41,772 nucleotides of DNA, from NCBI GenBank assembly GCA_013361525.1, contig JABFXY010000167.1, forward strand, positions 1-41,772, in the 5' to 3' direction. Positions 1 through 8,553 of the stretch are shown here, one piece after another (within the stretch, counting starts at the first letter, position 1; every line of letters starts with the position of its first letter). A program made the position numbers and the translations under genes. This DNA comes from Polyangiaceae bacterium. Its GTDB lineage: Bacteria; Myxococcota_A; Polyangia; Polyangiales; Polyangiaceae. The notes under the pieces were generated by a model. The model saw nothing but the letters and a program-made list of their open reading frames with translations, did not search any database and was not told the origin of the DNA.

Positions 1-17
1 CCACCCCTCTCGTCTGC

Positions 18-992
18 TCAGACGACGGGGCGGCCGGTCGTCGAGAGGGTGTTCCACAGCAGGATTTGCTCGTCGGGGTGCTCGCGGGCGATGACGTCGA
101 GGGCGGCGACGGCTTTGCCGGAATAGGTAATTTCGCCCGCGGCGCCGAAGGCGCGGGTGAAGCGCTCGGCGCCGGTTTCCGCGGCGGGGGTTGCGTGTCC
201 GTACCCTTCCCCGACGAAGCGGTGATCCATGTGAAGCTTCACGTCGAGCTTGCGCGGCGTGGAGAGGCCCTCGCGCCGCAACAAGCGCTCCGTGGCGTAG
301 GTCAGCGCGGCGAGCGTCAATGGATTCGACACGACGAGCTCGGTGATTCGGACCGCCTCGACGCGCGTCGGCCAGCCGAGGATCGCGGCGCCCACGGCGA
401 GGCCGACGGCCGTACCGCCGCTGCCGCACGGGACGACGATGCGATCGGGCCTAGGCGCCTCCCCGCGCTCGACCTGTTTCGAGAGCTCGAGGAGCGCATC
501 GACGTAGGCGACGTTGAGGAGCGGGCTCGATGCCCCGGGCGGGACGAAGAGCGAACGTTTCGTCCGGCGAAGGACGCTCAGCGTCTGGATGGCCGTTCGC
601 ACGTATCCGCCCGCCACGATCGGGCGCCCCCCGAATTGGTGATCGAGCATGAGCGCCTCGTCGACGAATGCAGACGCAGGCTGATCGAAGAGCACCGCGA
701 CGACTTCGAAACCGGCGTCCGTTCCGTGCACGGTGAGGCTCGTCACCTGCGTCGAGCCGAGCCCGCCGACCGTCACGAGCGTCTCGACACCGCGGTCCTT
801 CGCAGCACCGAGGAGCCATTCCCAGCGGCGGACCTTGTTACCGCCATAACGCGGCGAGACGAGATCGTCGCGTTTGACCCAGATTCGATCGCCGAGGCTC
901 GGCGCGCCCTCGACCGGTGTAGGGCGCGCGGCGATCGGCAAAAAAGGCCTCCGCGCGAGCTTCGGCGCGACCTCGAAGATCGGCAGATCCAC
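18..992 (-). CDS. PLP-dependent ACC deaminase / D-cysteine desulfhydrase family enzyme
   Basis: A 324-residue protein of the fold-type II PLP enzymes that includes 1-aminocyclopropane-1-carboxylate deaminase and D-cysteine desulfhydrase. The early motif WVKRDDL followed by GGNK places the probable cofactor lysine at K53. A glycine-rich phosphate loop PCGSGGTAVG lies near residue 190. The length matches the family. I cannot separate deaminase from desulfhydrase activity by eye, so the substrate is open. The GTG start at 992 is preceded by TAGACA six bases upstream, a likely -10 box for a leaderless message, and I see no Shine-Dalgarno. The gene diverges from serC across 81 bp. The protein is probably cytoplasmic because no signal peptide is visible. 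Confidence 0.85.
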   Translation of the reverse strand: MDLPIFEVAPKLARRPFLPIAARPTPVEGAPSLGDRIWVKRDDLVSPRYGGNKVRRWEWLLGAAKDRGVETLVTVGGLGSTQVTSLTVHGTDAGFEVVAVLFDQPASAFVDEALMLDHQFGGRPIVAGGYVRTAIQTLSVLRRTKRSLFVPPGASSPLLNVAYVDALLELSKQVERGEAPRPDRIVVPCGSGGTAVGLAVGAAILGWPTRVEAVRITELVVSNPLTLAALTYATERLLRREGLSTPRKLDVKLHMDHRFVGEGYGHATPAAETGAERFTRAFGAAGEITYSGKAVAALDVIAREHPDEQILLWNTLSTTGRPVV

Positions 993-1058
993 GTCGTGTG
1001 TCTATCACGAACGCACGGTTCTCGCGGTCACCCCCGCGCGCGGTCGCGGCAGGCGTGG

Positions 1059-1064
1059 TAGCGT
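1059..1064 (+). promoter_or_regulatory. Putative -10 box of serC (TAGCGT)
   Basis: TAGCGT fits the TANNNT consensus and ends nine bases before the ATG at 1074. No purine-rich ribosome binding site lies between them, so the serC message may have almost no leader. This is inference from spacing alone. Confidence 0.35.
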
Positions 1065-1073
1065 TCGCCCGCC

Positions 1074-2150
1074 ATGGCACGCGTCTACAACTTCAACGCC
1101 GGCCCCGCGGGTCTTCCCCTTCCTCCGCTCGAACGCGCGCAGCGCGAGATGCTCGACTTCGAGGGCACCGGGATGTCCATCCTCGAGCACAGCCACCGAG
1201 GCAAAGCCTACGAGTCGGTGCACGACGAGGCGATCTCCCTGCTTCGGAGCCTCTTGTCGATCCCGGACGATTACGACGTCCTCTTCCTCCAAGGCGGCGC
1301 GAGCCAGCAGTTCGCCGTCATCCCGATGAACCTGCTGCCAGCCGGAAAGAGCGCCGATTACATCATCACCGGCGGCTGGAGCGAGAAGGCCCTCGAGGAG
1401 GCAAACCGCATCGGCAAAGCGCGCGTCGCGGCGACCACCGTCGACAACAAGCAATACCGCCGCATCCCGAAGCAAGAGGAGCTCGACCTCGACGCGAACG
1501 CCGCATACGTCCACCTGACGAGCAACAACACGCTCTTCGGGACGCAGTGGAAGACGTTCCCGAAGGTGCAGGCCCCGCTCGTCGCCGACATGTCCAGCGA
1601 CATCCTCGGCAAGAAGATCGAGGTCAAAGACTTCGCGCTCATCTACGCCGGCGCACAGAAGAACATCGGCCCGTCGGGCGTCACCGTCGTCGGCGTGAAG
1701 AAAGACGTCGTCGCCTCCGCCCGCACAGACATCCCGGTCATCTTCCGGTACGAGACGCACGCGAAAGCGAACAGCCTCTACAACACGCCGCCGACGATGG
1801 CGATCTACCTGATGCGCAACGTTCTTTCGTACCTCGCTGATATCGGCCTCGAGAAAATCGAAGCCCACAACGAGAAGAAGGCCGGGGTGCTCTACGGCGT
1901 GCTCGACGAGCTGAGCGACTACTACAAAGCGCCGGTCGACAAGGACAGCCGCAGCACGATGAACGTCGTCTTCCGCCTCCCGACGGAGGAGCTCGAGAAG
2001 AAGTTCGTCGCCGACGCCGCCAAAGAGAACATGGTCGGCCTCGCCGGCCACCGCTCAACCGGCGGCATCCGCGCGTCCCTCTACAACGCCGTCACCCTCG
2101 AAGCCGTCGAGAAGCTCGTCGACTTCATGCGCCGCTTCCGCCGCGGCTGA
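1074..2150 (+). CDS. serC: Phosphoserine aminotransferase
   Basis: A 358-residue class V aminotransferase that converts 3-phosphohydroxypyruvate and glutamate to phosphoserine in serine synthesis, and can also act in pyridoxal phosphate synthesis. The N-terminus YNFNAGPAGLP is typical of SerC. The cofactor lysine is K196 in GAQKNIGPSG. The C-terminal GHRSTGGIRASLYNA segment is also characteristic of SerC and contains substrate-phosphate-binding residues. The length is the usual one for the family and the gene looks intact. It stands alone, diverging from the PLP enzyme upstream and converging on the lipoprotein gene that ends at 2300, with a long inverted repeat between them. The call is firm. 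Confidence 0.96.
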   Translation: MARVYNFNAGPAGLPLPPLERAQREMLDFEGTGMSILEHSHRGKAYESVHDEAISLLRSLLSIPDDYDVLFLQGGASQQFAVIPMNLLPAGKSADYIITGGWSEKALEEANRIGKARVAATTVDNKQYRRIPKQEELDLDANAAYVHLTSNNTLFGTQWKTFPKVQAPLVADMSSDILGKKIEVKDFALIYAGAQKNIGPSGVTVVGVKKDVVASARTDIPVIFRYETHAKANSLYNTPPTMAIYLMRNVLSYLADIGLEKIEAHNEKKAGVLYGVLDELSDYYKAPVDKDSRSTMNVVFRLPTEELEKKFVADAAKENMVGLAGHRSTGGIRASLYNAVTLEAVEKLVDFMRRFRRG

Positions 2151-2180
2151 CCCGTTACGCTGAACCGAAGCCGGCAAGCC

Positions 2181-2289
2181 AACCGCGAAGACGCAAAGAA
2201 AGAAGAGAAAGAAGAGAAAGGGCGCAAAGAGGAGGAATTCAAATCCTCTTCCTTTGCGCCCTTTTTCTTAACTTCGCGTCTTTGTGGTT
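2181..2289. repeat. Long inverted-repeat element, copy 1, probable bidirectional terminator
   Basis: The outer arms AACCGCGAAGACGCAAAG (2181-2198) and its near reverse complement (2271-2289) match at about 15 of 18 positions. A nested hairpin GGGCGCAAAG ... CTTTGCGCCC sits inside, with an AGGAGGA/TCCTCTT core and a T-rich tract after it. The element fills the gap between the convergent serC and lipoprotein genes, ending 10 bp from the lipoprotein stop. A second copy lies at 36420-36514 in the same kind of position. Confidence 0.8.
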
Positions 2290-2299
2290 CTCTTCGACG

Positions 2300-3652
2300 T
2301 CACTCCGGCACGGGGTTCGTGCCGACGGTGGTGCCGGGGGTGGCGATCCAGATGAAGTTGTCGACGAGGGTCGTCGAGTCGAGGACGCCGTCACCGGAGT
2401 CGTGAACGGCGAAGCGCAGGTGGAACTCTTCCCCGCCGTTGACGACCGACGTCGTGCGGAGCCAGCTCGTGCCGCCGTGATCGCTGCCGGCGGTGTCGAA
2501 GCCGAAGCCCGTGCCGATGAGCTCGATGTTGCCGAGGTTGCAATCGAAGATCTTGCCGCCGGCCTCGCACGGGTTCGGCGGGTTGCCTGGGCAACCGCAG
2601 ACCTGGAGCAAGGCGTTGTTGACGCTGACCGGATTGCCCTGCGAATCGAAGGAGATGTTGCCGTCGAGCTGACCCGCCGGGAACGGCTCCTGAATCGCGA
2701 TGAAGAAGTCGTTGAAGGTGCTGCAGATGAAGCCCGGCCACTCGAAGGTGTAGAAGTCGAAGTCGAACGAGAAGCCGGTCGCGTTCGACGGGGCGCGCAG
2801 GACGAGCTCGACGCCGGTCGGGTCGTTGACCCCGCCGGTCGTCGTGCCCGGGCACGCGGGTGACTCCTTCGGGAAGCCGTCGGCGAAGCCGCCCTGGTAA
2901 CCCTTCGAGAAGCCGTTGACGCTCTGGTAGCCCGGGTCTTCGGGCCGCCGCGCCGTGCCGCTCGACAGGATGAGCATGCGATCGCCCGCGCGCAGATCGA
3001 CGTTGGGACCGAAGTCGTCGACGAAGCCGTGCCCGAGGTGGAATCGCTGCGCGAGCGTCGCATCTGCGGGCGGCGGTGCGCCGTCCGCCATGACCCACTC
3101 GGCGCTCACGAGGCCCCAGTCATTCGGCCCCGAGGACACCTTGCAGATCTCGACCGCCTTCGCGGCGAACATCGGATCCATCTCGTCGAGGTCGATGCCG
3201 GCGTCGCACGGCGGCGGCGGCAGCTCGTCGATCTGACCGTCGCAGTTCTCGTCGTACGGCGTCTTTCCCGGTTCGGTCGGGACCTCGATCGCGTTCGGGT
3301 TTCGGTTCGGATCGCAGTCCTCGCAGTCGCCGTCGTCTTCGGTGAAGCCGTCACCGTCGATGTCGTCGCTCGGCGTGCCGGGGGAGCAGATGATTCCCCC
3401 GCCCTCGCCGCTGCTGAACCCGCCCGACGCGAAGCCCGCGCCCTCTCCACCTGCGCCTTGCGCTTGGCCGCCGCCTTGACCTGGACCGCCGCCGGCGTTC
3501 ACACCGCCGGTGCCGCCCGTCGCGTCGGTCGCACCTGCGCCGCCGGAGTTTTCCGCGCCGGCGTTGCACGCGGCGATCAGCGCGAGAGAAAGCCCCACGA
3601 CGAGGCGCCTTCCGAGCTGTCTGCCCTCCGAATACTGCATGGCCATTCTCAT
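2300..3652 (-). CDS. Lipoprotein with MopE-like acidic motif and choice-of-anchor-L-like domain
   Basis: A 450-residue secreted lipoprotein. The signal peptide ends in the lipobox LIAAC (C29). A Gly/Ala/Thr linker follows to about residue 85, then an acidic Cys segment with DIDGDGFTEDDGDCEDCDPN and DENCDGQIDE, which resembles the putative metal-binding motif of MopE-type proteins. The rest resembles the choice-of-anchor L domain: LRAGDRMLILSSG, a segment FDFDFYTFEWPGF, then a FNDFFIAIQ stretch. I chose the ATG at 3652 because GAGGGAGG lies just upstream; a GTG 15 bases earlier lies inside that site. The gene follows the lipoprotein gene ending at 3664 after 11 bp, so the two probably form an operon. 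The domain assignment is by recognition and its role is unknown. Confidence 0.75.
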   Translation of the reverse strand: MRMAMQYSEGRQLGRRLVVGLSLALIAACNAGAENSGGAGATDATGGTGGVNAGGGPGQGGGQAQGAGGEGAGFASGGFSSGEGGGIICSPGTPSDDIDGDGFTEDDGDCEDCDPNRNPNAIEVPTEPGKTPYDENCDGQIDELPPPPCDAGIDLDEMDPMFAAKAVEICKVSSGPNDWGLVSAEWVMADGAPPPADATLAQRFHLGHGFVDDFGPNVDLRAGDRMLILSSGTARRPEDPGYQSVNGFSKGYQGGFADGFPKESPACPGTTTGGVNDPTGVELVLRAPSNATGFSFDFDFYTFEWPGFICSTFNDFFIAIQEPFPAGQLDGNISFDSQGNPVSVNNALLQVCGCPGNPPNPCEAGGKIFDCNLGNIELIGTGFGFDTAGSDHGGTSWLRTTSVVNGGEEFHLRFAVHDSGDGVLDSTTLVDNFIWIATPGTTVGTNPVPE

Positions 3653-3663
3653 CGAGACCTCCC

Positions 3664-5352
3664 TCACGGCACGCAGATGAAGTCAGGACCGTCCTGGACG
3701 CATTGGTAACCAGGTCGGCAATCTTGCGGCGTCGCGCACGTCTTCATGCAGGTCGCGTTGCCGCTCGGGACGAACAGGTAGTCCGTGCACACGCTGCCCG
3801 CGGGGCAGTCGTTCGTGGCCATGTCGCAGTACTGAGAGCAGTAGCCGCCCGGCCAGAAGAAGTTGAACGAGTCGATGCAGAGCGGATCGTTCCCGTTCGA
3901 CGTGCACTGGTTGTGGATCTGGCAGGCAGACCCGGTCGGGTTCGGCCCCGGGGTGCAGGAGAACGAGGTCGCGCACGCGGTCGCGTCCTCACAATCCTCG
4001 AGCCCGTCGAAGTCGTTGTCGTTGTAGTCCTGGCAGTTGAGCTCCGGCGGCTTGTCGCAGAACTTCTCGCCGTTGCCGGGGTCGACGCAGGAGAGCCCGT
4101 TCGGGCACTCGAGATCGGTCTCGCAGGCCTTGAAGCAGACGCCGTGGAACGAGATGTTCAAGTCCACACAGACGCCGCCCGCAGGGCAATCCCCGGGGCC
4201 CGCGCAGAACTCCGAGCAATAGCCGTTGCTGAAGCCTTGCTGCCAGCCGAGGCAAATCGGGTCGCCGCCCGTCGCCACGCACTGGTTGTTCGCGAAGCAC
4301 TCCTCGGCGTAGCCGAGCGCGCCCGGATTGCACTCGAACGAGATCCCTTGGCACGCTGTCGGATCGTCGCAGTCGAGGTACCCGTCGAAGTCGTCGTCCC
4401 AGCCGTCGTCGCAGAAATCTTCCGGCATGGGCTGGTCGATCGTGGCGTTGAACCAGCTGTTCGAGTTGATCGATTTCGATTCGAATATGACGAAATAATC
4501 AGTTCCGGCCGTGGCCTCGAAGCTCACCGACTCTTGCTGGCCATTGCCCGCGTTGTCGACGCACAAGATCTCCGTCGCGACGTCGCTGCACGTCATCCGC
4601 ACCGAGATGACGCCGTCGAAGCTGCCGGGAGAGAGCTGAATGCTCATGTCGCCGTCGATCGCGGCCGTCACCTTGTAGACGACCTCGCGGCCGCCGTCGG
4701 GCGCACACGACGAGTCGAGCACGTCGGGCTCGCCGGCGAGATCGCCGTTTGGATACGAGGGGATTGTGAGCGGCGACGCGACGGCGCAAGGATCACTGCA
4801 GGCGAGCTGCGTGCCGCAGTCGTCCGTGTCCGCGCAGTCGATCAAGCCGTCTTCATCGTTGTCCTGGCTGTCGTTGCACGACTCGAGCGGCGTGCAGTTC
4901 GACACCACGATGCTGCAGAACGGGTTGCAGATGAGCTCACCGTTCGGCGATAGGCCAAAGTCGGCACACGTCTTTCCCCCGAAGTCGGTGCCTTCACATT
5001 GCTCGTACTCTTCGCGGGTGCCGTTGCCGCACGTGGTCGGCTCGGAGCCGCCCTCGCCGCCCTGGCCACCCTTTCCGCCTTCAGCGATCCCGCCGGTGCC
5101 GCCGGTTCCGCCGACACCGCCGGCGCCACCCGTCGCTCCACCGACACCGCCGACACCACCGGTGCCACCGACACCGCCGGCGCCACCCGTTGCTCCACCC
5201 GCGCCACCGGCCCCACCCGTCGTCGGGTCACCGCCGGTGCTCGGATCCGTCTCTGGCGACGCGCACCCCGCGGTGATCAACGTCGCAGTAAGGAGGCATC
5301 CCCACTTGGTGCATGGCGTAAACAGCCCTTGCCCCGAAAAGCTACTGAACAA
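3664..5352 (-). CDS. Cys-rich lipoprotein with long Gly linker
   Basis: A 562-residue lipoprotein. The signal segment LLTATLITAGC places the lipid cysteine at C30. Residues 38 to about 100 are a Gly/Ala/Val/Thr repeat of GGTGG and GGVGG units. The Cys-rich body begins with TCGNGTREEYEQCEG, a myxobacterial disulphide-repeat signature, followed by acidic segments such as CNDSQDNDEDGLIDC that resemble calcium-binding loops and recur as DNDFDGLEDC. Between them, around residues 190-310, is a beta-rich segment that may be PPC-like. The C-terminal half repeats units of the form C-x-x-x-x-x-C-PAG-x-VC. The TTG start at 5352 is supported by GGAGG seven bases upstream. It is probably the first gene of an operon with the next lipoprotein. 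The function is unknown; the architecture suggests a stalked surface protein. Confidence 0.8.
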   Translation of the reverse strand: MFSSFSGQGLFTPCTKWGCLLTATLITAGCASPETDPSTGGDPTTGGAGGAGGATGGAGGVGGTGGVGGVGGATGGAGGVGGTGGTGGIAEGGKGGQGGEGGSEPTTCGNGTREEYEQCEGTDFGGKTCADFGLSPNGELICNPFCSIVVSNCTPLESCNDSQDNDEDGLIDCADTDDCGTQLACSDPCAVASPLTIPSYPNGDLAGEPDVLDSSCAPDGGREVVYKVTAAIDGDMSIQLSPGSFDGVISVRMTCSDVATEILCVDNAGNGQQESVSFEATAGTDYFVIFESKSINSNSWFNATIDQPMPEDFCDDGWDDDFDGYLDCDDPTACQGISFECNPGALGYAEECFANNQCVATGGDPICLGWQQGFSNGYCSEFCAGPGDCPAGGVCVDLNISFHGVCFKACETDLECPNGLSCVDPGNGEKFCDKPPELNCQDYNDNDFDGLEDCEDATACATSFSCTPGPNPTGSACQIHNQCTSNGNDPLCIDSFNFFWPGGYCSQYCDMATNDCPAGSVCTDYLFVPSGNATCMKTCATPQDCRPGYQCVQDGPDFICVP

Positions 5353-5569
5353 GAAGCACCTCCACAGCGAGAGAAGGCACGCATGGTAGCGCGCCCCATT
5401 CCGGCCGATAGCCTAAACACGCAACGACTTCGCTTTGTCACAGAGATGGGCTAGAGACCTGTCGAGTTTCTGACACTGCTCAGCCCCAGGGATTGCTTAG
5501 GGCACCAACCCCGCTCTGTTGCGAGCGGCTCCGAACGCGCCGATGGGCGCCGAAGGCTCGAGGATCCTC

Positions 5570-6523
5570 ATGCGTTACCGCGCCGACCTCCGAACGATCG
5601 CGTTCATGGCCGCCTACTACGGCCTGGTGGCCGTGCAGTGGCTCATGCCCAGCGCATCCGTCTTTGATCACGGATCTTGGTGGGTAGCGACCCCCCTATT
5701 CGTGCTGACGTGCTTCTTCTCGTTCTTCTGCGCGGTGGCGACGCACAACACGGTGCACTCGCCGGTGTTCGAGAAGCGCTCGCACAACCGAATCTTTCAG
5801 GTTGCGCTGACGACGACCTACGGCCACCCGGTGAGCGCCTACGTTCCCGGCCACAACCTCAGCCACCACAAGCACACGCAGACGCGCAAAGACGTGATGC
5901 GCACCTCGAAGGCGCGCTTCTCGTGGCACTTGCTCAACGGCTTGTTCTTCATCGCGCTCGTCGGCCCTTCGATCATGAAGGGCGAGAGCCAGTACTTCAA
6001 AACGATGAAGCAGCGCCTGCCGAGCTGGTACCGCCAGTATCAGATCGAGTTCTGGGTCCTCCACCTCGCGTACCTCGCGCTGCTCCTCGCCGACTGGAAG
6101 AAGTTCCTCGTGTTCGTGTTCCTCCCGCACAAGTACGCGGCCTGGGGGATCATCACGATGAACATGCTTCAGCACGACGGCTGCGACGAAAACAGCGAGT
6201 GGAACCACTCGCGCAACTTCGTCGGCAAGCTCGTCAACTGGTTCACGTTCAACAACGGCTACCACACGATCCATCACATGCACCCGGGCAAACACTGGAG
6301 CCTTCTGCCCGACGCGCATGCGCGCGAGGTCGCGCCGCACATCCACCCGGCGCTCGATCAGAAGTCGCTGCTCGCGTACATCGTGACGACCTTCGTCTGG
6401 CCGGGGAAGCGCATGACGTACGACGGCAAGCCGCTCGTCTTGCCGCATGAAGGCCCGGACGAGAACTGGGTGCCGAAGCCCGAAGAGACGAAGGACGATC
6501 TCGGCGCAATGGCGCCCGCGTAG
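5570..6523 (+). CDS. Membrane fatty acid desaturase family protein
   Basis: A 317-residue integral membrane di-iron desaturase. The three histidine boxes are present: H59-NTV-H63, H95-NLSHHKH (95-102) and H232-TIHH (232-236). Hydrophobic segments near residues 13-35, 40-58, 125-142 and 175-190 would anchor it, with the His boxes facing the cytoplasm. The length is typical of acyl-lipid or acyl-CoA desaturases. The regiospecificity cannot be told from the sequence. The ATG at 5570 is chosen because GAGG lies about nine bases upstream; the frame is open to a TTG at 5519, but those 17 extra residues do not look like protein. The upstream gap of about 217 bp is the divergent promoter region with the lipoprotein at 5352, and I see no other gene in it. 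Confidence 0.88.
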   Translation: MRYRADLRTIAFMAAYYGLVAVQWLMPSASVFDHGSWWVATPLFVLTCFFSFFCAVATHNTVHSPVFEKRSHNRIFQVALTTTYGHPVSAYVPGHNLSHHKHTQTRKDVMRTSKARFSWHLLNGLFFIALVGPSIMKGESQYFKTMKQRLPSWYRQYQIEFWVLHLAYLALLLADWKKFLVFVFLPHKYAAWGIITMNMLQHDGCDENSEWNHSRNFVGKLVNWFTFNNGYHTIHHMHPGKHWSLLPDAHAREVAPHIHPALDQKSLLAYIVTTFVWPGKRMTYDGKPLVLPHEGPDENWVPKPEETKDDLGAMAPA

Positions 6524-6536
6524 TAGAAGTCGCGCG

Positions 6537-7556
6537 ATGACGACGTTCGATCCGTCCGGTCCCGCCGAGTTCGACGGCATCTTCGGCCTTCCCAACGATC
6601 CGGACGCGGCGGGCGTCGTGCTCCTCCCCGTGCCGTGGGAGCCGACGACGTCGTATCGCAAAGGCACCGCAGGTGGTCCGAAGAACATCTACCAGGCGAG
6701 CCTCCAGGTCGATCTCTTCGACCGCGAGAACGGCCGACCGTACGAGGCGGGCATCGCGCTGCTTCGCGACGACGACGAGATCGTCCGCCTCAACGACGAA
6801 GCGTGCGCGCTCGCGCAACCGATCATCGACAACGGCGGCGCACACGATCGGCCGGAGCTCGTCCGCGCCCTCGCGCGGGTGAACGAGCTGAGCGATGCGC
6901 TCAACCAGCGCGTCGACGACATCGCGAGCCGCTGGCTCGACATGGGCAAGCTCGTCGGTCTCGTCGGAGGTGACCACTCGAGCCCGTTCGGGCTCATGCG
7001 CGCGATCGCGCGCCGCCGGCCGGGCCTGGGTGTTCTGCACTTCGACGCGCACGCCGATCTGCGCGCGGCCTACGAGGGCTTCGCGCACTCGCACGCATCG
7101 ATCATGTACAACGTGCACGAGCAGCTGCCGGACATCGCCACCATCGTTCAAGTCGGTGTCCGTGATCTGTCGGAGGAGGAAAACGATCTGTCGGAGCGAT
7201 CGCCGCGCATTCGATCGTTCTTCGACGTCGACCTCGCCGAGCGCGCCTTTGCCGGGGAGCCCTTCGGAAAGATCGCGAGCGACATCGCCGCGGCCCTCCC
7301 GAAAGAGGTCTACATCTCGTTCGACATCGACGGCCTCGAACCCGCGTTGTGTCCCGCGACCGGCACGCCGGTGCCCGGTGGGCTCTCCTTCCGTGAGGCC
7401 TGCGCGATCCTTCGCGCCGTGGTCGCGAGCGGTCGGACCATCGTCGGCTTCGATCTGAACGAGGTCTCCGGCGCGAGCGAATGGGACGGCATCGTCGGCG
7501 CGCGCATCCTCTACAAGCTGATCGGTGCGGCGCTTCGATCGCGTCGATCGCCCTGA
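6537..7556 (+). CDS. Arginase/agmatinase/formiminoglutamase family hydrolase
   Basis: A 339-residue ureohydrolase-family enzyme, cytoplasmic, expected to bind two manganese ions. The metal-site motifs are complete: GGDHS with H147, DAHAD with D170, H172 and D174, and SFDIDGLEP with D263 and D265. The family hydrolyses guanidino compounds such as arginine, agmatine or formiminoglutamate. Which one applies here is not clear, and the insertion-rich region between residues 60 and 120 is unlike the short agmatinases. The ATG at 6537 lies 13 bp after the desaturase stop; the frame is open further upstream, but that part overlaps the desaturase. The ribosome binding site is weak. A shared transcript with the desaturase is likely from the spacing. 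Confidence 0.85.
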   Translation: MTTFDPSGPAEFDGIFGLPNDPDAAGVVLLPVPWEPTTSYRKGTAGGPKNIYQASLQVDLFDRENGRPYEAGIALLRDDDEIVRLNDEACALAQPIIDNGGAHDRPELVRALARVNELSDALNQRVDDIASRWLDMGKLVGLVGGDHSSPFGLMRAIARRRPGLGVLHFDAHADLRAAYEGFAHSHASIMYNVHEQLPDIATIVQVGVRDLSEEENDLSERSPRIRSFFDVDLAERAFAGEPFGKIASDIAAALPKEVYISFDIDGLEPALCPATGTPVPGGLSFREACAILRAVVASGRTIVGFDLNEVSGASEWDGIVGARILYKLIGAALRSRRSP

Positions 7557-7767
7557 CATGACGGCAGCGTCAGGTGCCGCGGCGTTGTCGCACCGACAGC
7601 GAGCGTGAGCGCACAGATCACGCGACATCGGTTTGGTCGAGCGTCGAACAACATCTCTTCTTTCGTGCTCGCAAGCTCCGTTTCATCGCTGCAACACATC
7701 CGAATCGCCTCACTCGCGAAATTCAGCGTCTGAAGTGTGGCACGGATGTCGCAACTGACTTTCGGTC

Positions 7768-8310
7768 ATGGGGGCTGTCCGTACGCTCGCGAACCGAATG
7801 AACCGAGGGAACGACCGAGACGATCGCGGAAGGTTCGAGGCTGGCCCCACCAGCGCGGCCCGTCGCGTCCTTCCGTCGACGCCCGAGACCACGAGCCCGA
7901 GCACCCAACCCCCGCGGTCGACCAATCGTCCGTCGAGCGTCGCGGGTGGTGGTGCTCCGAGCAGCGGCCCTCCTCCGAGCCGTCGCGATCGCATGCGCGA
8001 CATGCGCCGGTCCAACACGCTGAAGATCCGGCCTTGGTCGCAGCTGCCGGGTGTCGTCGCCTACATCGTCCTCGACGGGAGCGAACAGCTCACCGACGCC
8101 TGGGGCGAGCCGTCGACGGCCGGCCTCGAGCGCGCAGCTTCGTTCCGCGAGCGCGTTCGTCGCGGCAGCGTCGAAGGTAGCCATACCTTGGAGTGCTGTG
8201 CCGAGGATCGCAGACTGCTCTCGGTCGCCCGACGGGACGGCTGGTTCGTGCATGTCTGGCTCGAGGGTCCGACCGAGGTCGCAGGGATTCTCGCCGTCGT
8301 CGGCGGCTAG
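7768..8310 (+). CDS. Small protein with possible roadblock/LC7-like C-terminal domain
   Basis: A 180-residue protein with no firm family match. The first 80 residues are Pro/Ser/Arg-rich and probably disordered. The last 95 residues follow the order strand (VVAYIVLDGSEQLTDAWG), helix (AGLERAASFRERVRRG), three strands (HTLECCAEDRRLLSV ... GWFVHVWLEG) and a terminal helix (VAGILAVVG). That order resembles the roadblock/LC7 fold found in MglB and related GTPase partners, but this is inference from predicted structure only. The codon third positions are strongly GC in this frame. An overlapping minus-strand frame is also open but has a less protein-like composition. The start is uncertain; a later ATG at 7798 is possible. 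The 211 bp before it show no gene. Confidence 0.5.
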   Translation: MGAVRTLANRMNRGNDRDDRGRFEAGPTSAARRVLPSTPETTSPSTQPPRSTNRPSSVAGGGAPSSGPPPSRRDRMRDMRRSNTLKIRPWSQLPGVVAYIVLDGSEQLTDAWGEPSTAGLERAASFRERVRRGSVEGSHTLECCAEDRRLLSVARRDGWFVHVWLEGPTEVAGILAVVGG

Positions 8311-8319
8311 CTCAGCTCA

Positions 8320-8347
8320 GCGGTCGTCCGCTCGCGGTCGTCCGCTC
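8320..8347 (+). repeat. Perfect 14-bp tandem direct repeat
   Basis: Two adjacent identical copies of GCGGTCGTCCGCTC, followed by a partial TCGTCGTCCG. The repeat lies between the small protein gene and the kinase, about 60 bp before a TACGCT box at 8409-8414. It could be a regulatory binding site or simple slippage. Confidence 0.5.
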
Positions 8348-8553
8348 TCGTCGTCCGAAAGCGTTCGAATCGCGTTCGACGATTTCGAGCTGCGGCAAAA
8401 GAGCGTGCTACGCTGGCTCACCCCCGGACCCGGGGGTTCGTCGCGATGGTCTCCGGTGGGCTCGGGGACCGCCGAGACACCCGAGCGCATCGGGATGGGA
8501 CCAGCGCGCAACATGCTTTTGCGCGGTGCACACGGGGCGGAGCCGCCGAGCTT

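Noticed and set aside
1005..2051. Minus-strand frame opposite serC
   Set aside because: SerC is strongly supported by motifs. The antisense frame is a shadow without recognisable features.
7723..8253. Minus-strand 176-residue frame over the roadblock-like candidate
   Set aside because: Arg/Ala-rich without secondary-structure pattern, and the plus-strand frame has the better coding bias, though the choice is not certain.
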